64,000 nt of DNA. Origin: Comamonadaceae bacterium G21597-S1. GTDB lineage: Bacteria; Pseudomonadota; Gammaproteobacteria; Burkholderiales; Burkholderiaceae_C. The stretch is from assembly GCA_027214345.1 (NCBI GenBank), contig JAPWHR010000004.1:380001-444000 (forward strand). Reading direction: 5' to 3'. The translations under genes were made by a program, and so were the position numbers. The notes under the pieces were generated by a model that did no database searches, had not been told where the DNA came from, and saw only the letters and a program-made list of their open reading frames with translations. Shown here piece after piece: positions 60,999 to 64,000 of the stretch (within the stretch, counting starts at the first letter, position 1; the number at the start of each line of letters is the position of its first letter).

Positions 60999-61826
60999 GT
61001 GAGCGCGCCGACGGCGGCTGCGGCGGCACCGGCGCCGCGCAACGCCTTCACCCGCTGGTTGCGTCAGCGCATGGGCGCCCTGTTGCTGGCACTGGGCCTG
61101 CTGTTGCTGTGGGAGGTCGCGGTGCGGGTGCTCGGCGTCAAGGAATACCTGCTGCCGCCGCCCACGAAAATCTGGCTGGAGTTCTCCAAGCGCATGCCGA
61201 CCGTGATGGACGGCGCCTGGGTCACGACGCAGGAAATCCTGGGTGGCTACCTGATGGCGGTGCTGGTGAGCATTCCGTTCGCGCTGGCTGTCACCTATTC
61301 GCGTTTCATGGAGAACGCGGTGTACCCGGTGGTCGTGTTCCTGCAGATCGTGCCCAAGATCGCGATTGCGCCGCTGTTCATCATCTGGTTCGGCTTCGGC
61401 TATACGCCCAAGCTGCTCATCGTCTTTCTGTTGTCGTTCTTTCCGATCGTCGTGTCCAGCATTGCCGGTTTCAAGGCGGTCGATCCGGAGATCGCCGACT
61501 TTGCGCGTACCACCGGTGCCAGCGGCTGGAAGCTGTTCGCCAAGATCCGGCTGCCGCAGGCCTTGCCCGATATCTTCACCGGCATGAAGGTCGGCGCGGC
61601 CCTGTCCGCCACGGCGGCCATCGTGGCCGAATTCGTCGCCTCCGACCGCGGCCTGGGTTACCTGCTGCTGCAATACAACGGCAACCTCGACACGCCGATG
61701 GTGTTCGCCGTGATCTTCCTGCTCAGCTTCATCGGCCTGGCGGTCTATTACACGGTCGAATTCATCGAACGCATCACGATTCCCTGGCATACGTCGCAGA
61801 ACCAGCTCAACAGCACGACGTTGTGA
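60999..61826 (+). CDS. ABC transporter permease (NitT/TauT type)
   Basis: The 275-residue protein has six membrane segments and the permease loop EFVASDRGLGYLLLQYNG, with the EAA motif in FARTTGASGWKLFAKIRLPQALPDI. The GTG at 60999 is preferred because GGAGG lies 8 bp upstream; the ATG at 60933 falls inside the cupin gene. It should form an importer with the following binding protein and ATPase. Confidence 0.94.
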   Translation: MSAPTAAAAAPAPRNAFTRWLRQRMGALLLALGLLLLWEVAVRVLGVKEYLLPPPTKIWLEFSKRMPTVMDGAWVTTQEILGGYLMAVLVSIPFALAVTYSRFMENAVYPVVVFLQIVPKIAIAPLFIIWFGFGYTPKLLIVFLLSFFPIVVSSIAGFKAVDPEIADFARTTGASGWKLFAKIRLPQALPDIFTGMKVGAALSATAAIVAEFVASDRGLGYLLLQYNGNLDTPMVFAVIFLLSFIGLAVYYTVEFIERITIPWHTSQNQLNSTTL

Positions 61827-61865
61827 GGTTTTTTTGGTAGGGCGAAAACTGACGAGGAGACATTC

Positions 61866-62831
61866 ATGCGCATCATTCATCTGCTTCTGGCGGCCACCTT
61901 GGCCGTCTCCGCCAGCCTGGCCTCGGCCCAGGACGCCGTCTCGCTGCGGCTGAACTGGTACCTGGGCGGCCTGCACGTGCCGTATTACTACGGCAAGGAC
62001 ATGGGCTTCTTCAAGCAGGAAGGCATCGACCTGACGATCAACGAAGGCCGTGGCTCCGGCAACACGGTGCAGGTGGTGGCGGCGGGATCCGACACCTTCG
62101 GCATGGCCGATTCGTCGAGTCTGATCACGACCGCATCCAAGGGGGCGGAGGTCAAGTCGGTGATGTCGCTGCTCAACTCCACCGGCTTCTCGGTGGTGTC
62201 GCTGGCCTCGACCGGAATCAAGACGCCCAAGGATCTCGAAGGCAAGTCGTTCGCAGTCTCGCCCGGCGATCCGCTCGGTCAACTGTTCCGTGCACTGGCC
62301 GCGCACAACAAGCTGGACATGAACAAGATCCGCTTCGTGCAGGTCGATCCCGCGGCCAAGGTGGTGTCCGTGCTCGAGAAGAAAGTCGACGCCCTGCTCG
62401 GCGGCGCCGACGACCAGTACTTTCTGATCAAGTACAAGGGCCAGGAGCCGGCCGCCCTGCGGTATGCCGATCACGGGGCCAACATCGTCGGCATGACCAT
62501 CCTGACCACGACCAGCACGATCAAGAACAAGCCCGACCTGGTGCGCCGCTTCGTCAAGGCGTCGGTGCGGTCCTGGGAAGAGGCGAAGAAGAACCCGCAG
62601 GCGGCCGTCGATGCCGCGATGAAGGTCAAGCCCGACCTGAACCGGCAGTCCACGCTCGACCAGATGATGGTCGACTTCGAACTGCTCGACTCGCCCAACT
62701 CCAAGGGGCGCATCGGAATGGGCGCGCAGGCCGACTGGGAGCAGACCATCAGCCTGCTCAAGCAGTACCGCGATCTCGACACCAAGGAGCCGTGGACCAC
62801 CTTCCACACCAACGAGTTCCTGCCCAAGTGA
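61866..62831 (+). CDS. ABC transporter substrate-binding protein (NMT1/THI5-like)
   Basis: The 321-residue protein has a signal peptide ending SLASAQDAV and the family pattern RLNWYLGGLHVPYYYGKDMGFF, INEGRGSGNTVQVVAAGSDTFG. It is related to binding proteins for pyrimidine precursors, sulfonates or aromatic acids; the ligand is not predictable. A GAGGAG ribosome site precedes the ATG at 61866. Its stop overlaps the ATPase start (GTGA). Confidence 0.94.
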   Translation: MRIIHLLLAATLAVSASLASAQDAVSLRLNWYLGGLHVPYYYGKDMGFFKQEGIDLTINEGRGSGNTVQVVAAGSDTFGMADSSSLITTASKGAEVKSVMSLLNSTGFSVVSLASTGIKTPKDLEGKSFAVSPGDPLGQLFRALAAHNKLDMNKIRFVQVDPAAKVVSVLEKKVDALLGGADDQYFLIKYKGQEPAALRYADHGANIVGMTILTTTSTIKNKPDLVRRFVKASVRSWEEAKKNPQAAVDAAMKVKPDLNRQSTLDQMMVDFELLDSPNSKGRIGMGAQADWEQTISLLKQYRDLDTKEPWTTFHTNEFLPK

Positions 62832-63670
62832 GTGTGTTGCCGCAGCAGCACGACTCCGCCCCGCCGGCTTCGGTGACCGATCCGCGCGTTGCGGGCGGAT
62901 CGGTCCATATCGCCATCCGCGACCTGCGACAGACGTTCGAGCGTGCCGGCATGGTCACCCATGCGCTGGACGGACTCGATCTCGAGGTGTGCGCCGGCGA
63001 GCTGGTGGCCGTGGTCGGTCCATCGGGCTGCGGCAAGAGCACGATGCTGCGCATCGTGGCCGGCCTGTTGCCGTTCTCGTCCGGCGTGGTGCAAGTGGCC
63101 GGCCGCGACGTGACCGGCCCGCAGACCGATCTGGGCATCGTGTTCCAGAGTCCGGTGCTGCTGGACTGGCGCAACGTGCTCGACAACGTGCTGATCCAGC
63201 TCGAACTGCGCGGGCTGGACGCCAACCAGTACCGCGACCGGGCCAGGCAACTGCTGGCCGACGTCGGCCTCGGCGACTTCCAGGACCGGCGGCCGCGCGA
63301 GCTGTCGGGCGGCATGCGCCAGCGGGTGGCCATCGTGCGCGCGCTGATCCACGATCCGACCTTGTTGATGATGGACGAGCCGTTCGGCGCGCTGGACGCG
63401 CTGACGCGGGAACAGATGCGCATCGACCTCGAGAAATTGTGGCTGCGCCAGCGCCATACGCTGATCTTCGTCACGCACGGCATCTCCGAGGCGGTCGCGC
63501 TGGCGGACCGGGTCGTCGTGATGACGCCGCGACCGGGCCGGATCGAGAAGATCATCCCGATCGAGCTCGAGCGGCCACGCAACCAGGCCGTGGTCGGCAG
63601 CGCCCGCTTCACCGAATATTGCGACGAGATCACCGAGTGTTTCATGCGCAACGGGGTGATCCGGTATTGA
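62828..63670 (+). CDS. ABC transporter ATPase (NitT/TauT type)
   Basis: The 280-residue protein has Walker A GPSGCGKSTMLRIVAG, Q-loop VFQSPVLLDWRN, signature LSGGMRQRVAIVRAL, Walker B LLMMDEPFGALD and VTHGISEAV. The GTG at 62828 overlaps the previous stop by 4 bp (GTGA), so it is translationally coupled. It powers the importer. Confidence 0.94.
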   Translation: MSVLPQQHDSAPPASVTDPRVAGGSVHIAIRDLRQTFERAGMVTHALDGLDLEVCAGELVAVVGPSGCGKSTMLRIVAGLLPFSSGVVQVAGRDVTGPQTDLGIVFQSPVLLDWRNVLDNVLIQLELRGLDANQYRDRARQLLADVGLGDFQDRRPRELSGGMRQRVAIVRALIHDPTLLMMDEPFGALDALTREQMRIDLEKLWLRQRHTLIFVTHGISEAVALADRVVVMTPRPGRIEKIIPIELERPRNQAVVGSARFTEYCDEITECFMRNGVIRY

Positions 63671-63688
63671 CTGGCAAGGAGACTCCCC

Positions 63689-64000
63689 ATGCACCACAGA
63701 CCCTTCACCGGCGTGATCGCCGCCCCGATGTTGCCGATGGTTGATGGCGGCGACATCGACTGGCCGACGCTGGAGCGTTATATCGACTGGATCGCCGCGC
63801 AGCAGCCGGCGGGTATCGTCATGAATGTCGACGCCTCCGAAGTGATCGCGCTCGACGACGACGAACAGCTGCGCATCATCCGTGTCTGCCGCAGTGTCGT
63901 GGATGGCCGCGTGCCGCTGTTCTCGGGCGTGGTCGCCGGCTCGACGCGGGCCGCGGCGAGCAAGGCCGCGCGACTGCGCGATGCGGGCGCGCAGGGCCTG
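63689..64000 (+). CDS. Dihydrodipicolinate synthase-family (DapA-like) enzyme, partial
   Basis: The first 104 codons are present and the frame is open at the right edge. The N-terminus (RPFTGVIAAPMLPM, DWPTLERYIDWIAAQQPAGIVMN) matches the DHDPS/NAL superfamily of class I aldolases. The catalytic tyrosine and lysine lie outside the window. AAGGAGA precedes the ATG at 63689. It ends the visible operon and probably splits or forms an oxo-acid from the imported compound. Confidence 0.9.
   Translation, partial: MHHRPFTGVIAAPMLPMVDGGDIDWPTLERYIDWIAAQQPAGIVMNVDASEVIALDDDEQLRIIRVCRSVVDGRVPLFSGVVAGSTRAAASKAARLRDAGAQGL

Overview
The window is GC-rich DNA from a betaproteobacterium, almost certainly of the order Burkholderiales. 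The main evidence is the conserved block tyrS / M23 peptidase / anmK / erpA / bactofilin / DUF6776 / rpsI-rplM, an EpsA-type LuxR regulator with an exosortase B (XrtB) exopolysaccharide cluster, and a Bug-family solute-binding protein. Genus cannot be fixed from the sequence alone. No tRNA, rRNA, CRISPR array or transposase gene was recognised.

Left part (1-13 kb): an exopolysaccharide/exosortase locus on the minus strand. In transcription order it holds a PEP-CTERM protein, epsA (LuxR regulator), epsB (initiating phosphoglycosyltransferase), epsL (outer-membrane barrel), epsD (peptidyl-prolyl isomerase lipoprotein), epsE (Wza-like export), epsF (Wzz-like), epsG (BY-kinase-like ATPase), a plus-strand VanZ-like gene, xrtB, epsI, a Wzx-like flippase, and an FrhB-like iron-sulfur protein that runs off the left edge. 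Together they would build, flip and export a polysaccharide and sort PEP-CTERM proteins.

13-21 kb: housekeeping genes (rlmJ, rplM-rpsI, DUF6776, bactofilin, erpA, anmK, M23 peptidase, tyrS). 21-28.5 kb: a diguanylate cyclase translationally coupled to a 1738-residue CHASE/PAS hybrid kinase, then a CDF cation exporter and dtd. 28.5-33 kb: ybeY, phoH-like, ruvA, an alpha-carbonic anhydrase on the opposite strand, and ruvB.

33-40 kb: a MacA/MacB/LolD-like export operon in which a 1454-bp segment (permease 3' end, a REP-like element and the whole ATPase) is present twice as a nearly perfect direct repeat. The copies flank about 2 kb of cargo carrying a PEP-CTERM gene with a good sigma-54-type promoter and a long perfect-arm hairpin. 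This looks like a recent single-crossover integration or duplication.

40-52 kb: a cytochrome c lipoprotein, an Hsp20 remnant, a fused alkylglycerol-monooxygenase-like/lysoplasmalogenase-like membrane protein (the most unusual gene here), a histidine phosphatase, an IclR/RraA/Bug cluster, a DUF4136 lipoprotein, ttcA-folB-pteridine-reductase-like SDR, a MidA-like methyltransferase, DUF2905, an MFS transporter and trxC.

52-64 kb: a large repeat-rich PEP-CTERM protein, a sugar-metabolism group (cupin isomerase, degenerate histidine phosphatase, ROK kinase, Gfo/Idh dehydrogenase), and a catabolic/uptake operon (cupin, ABC permease, solute-binding protein, ATPase, DHDPS-family enzyme) divergent from an IclR regulator. 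Two adjacent perfect inverted repeats lie between them. The window ends inside the DHDPS-family gene.
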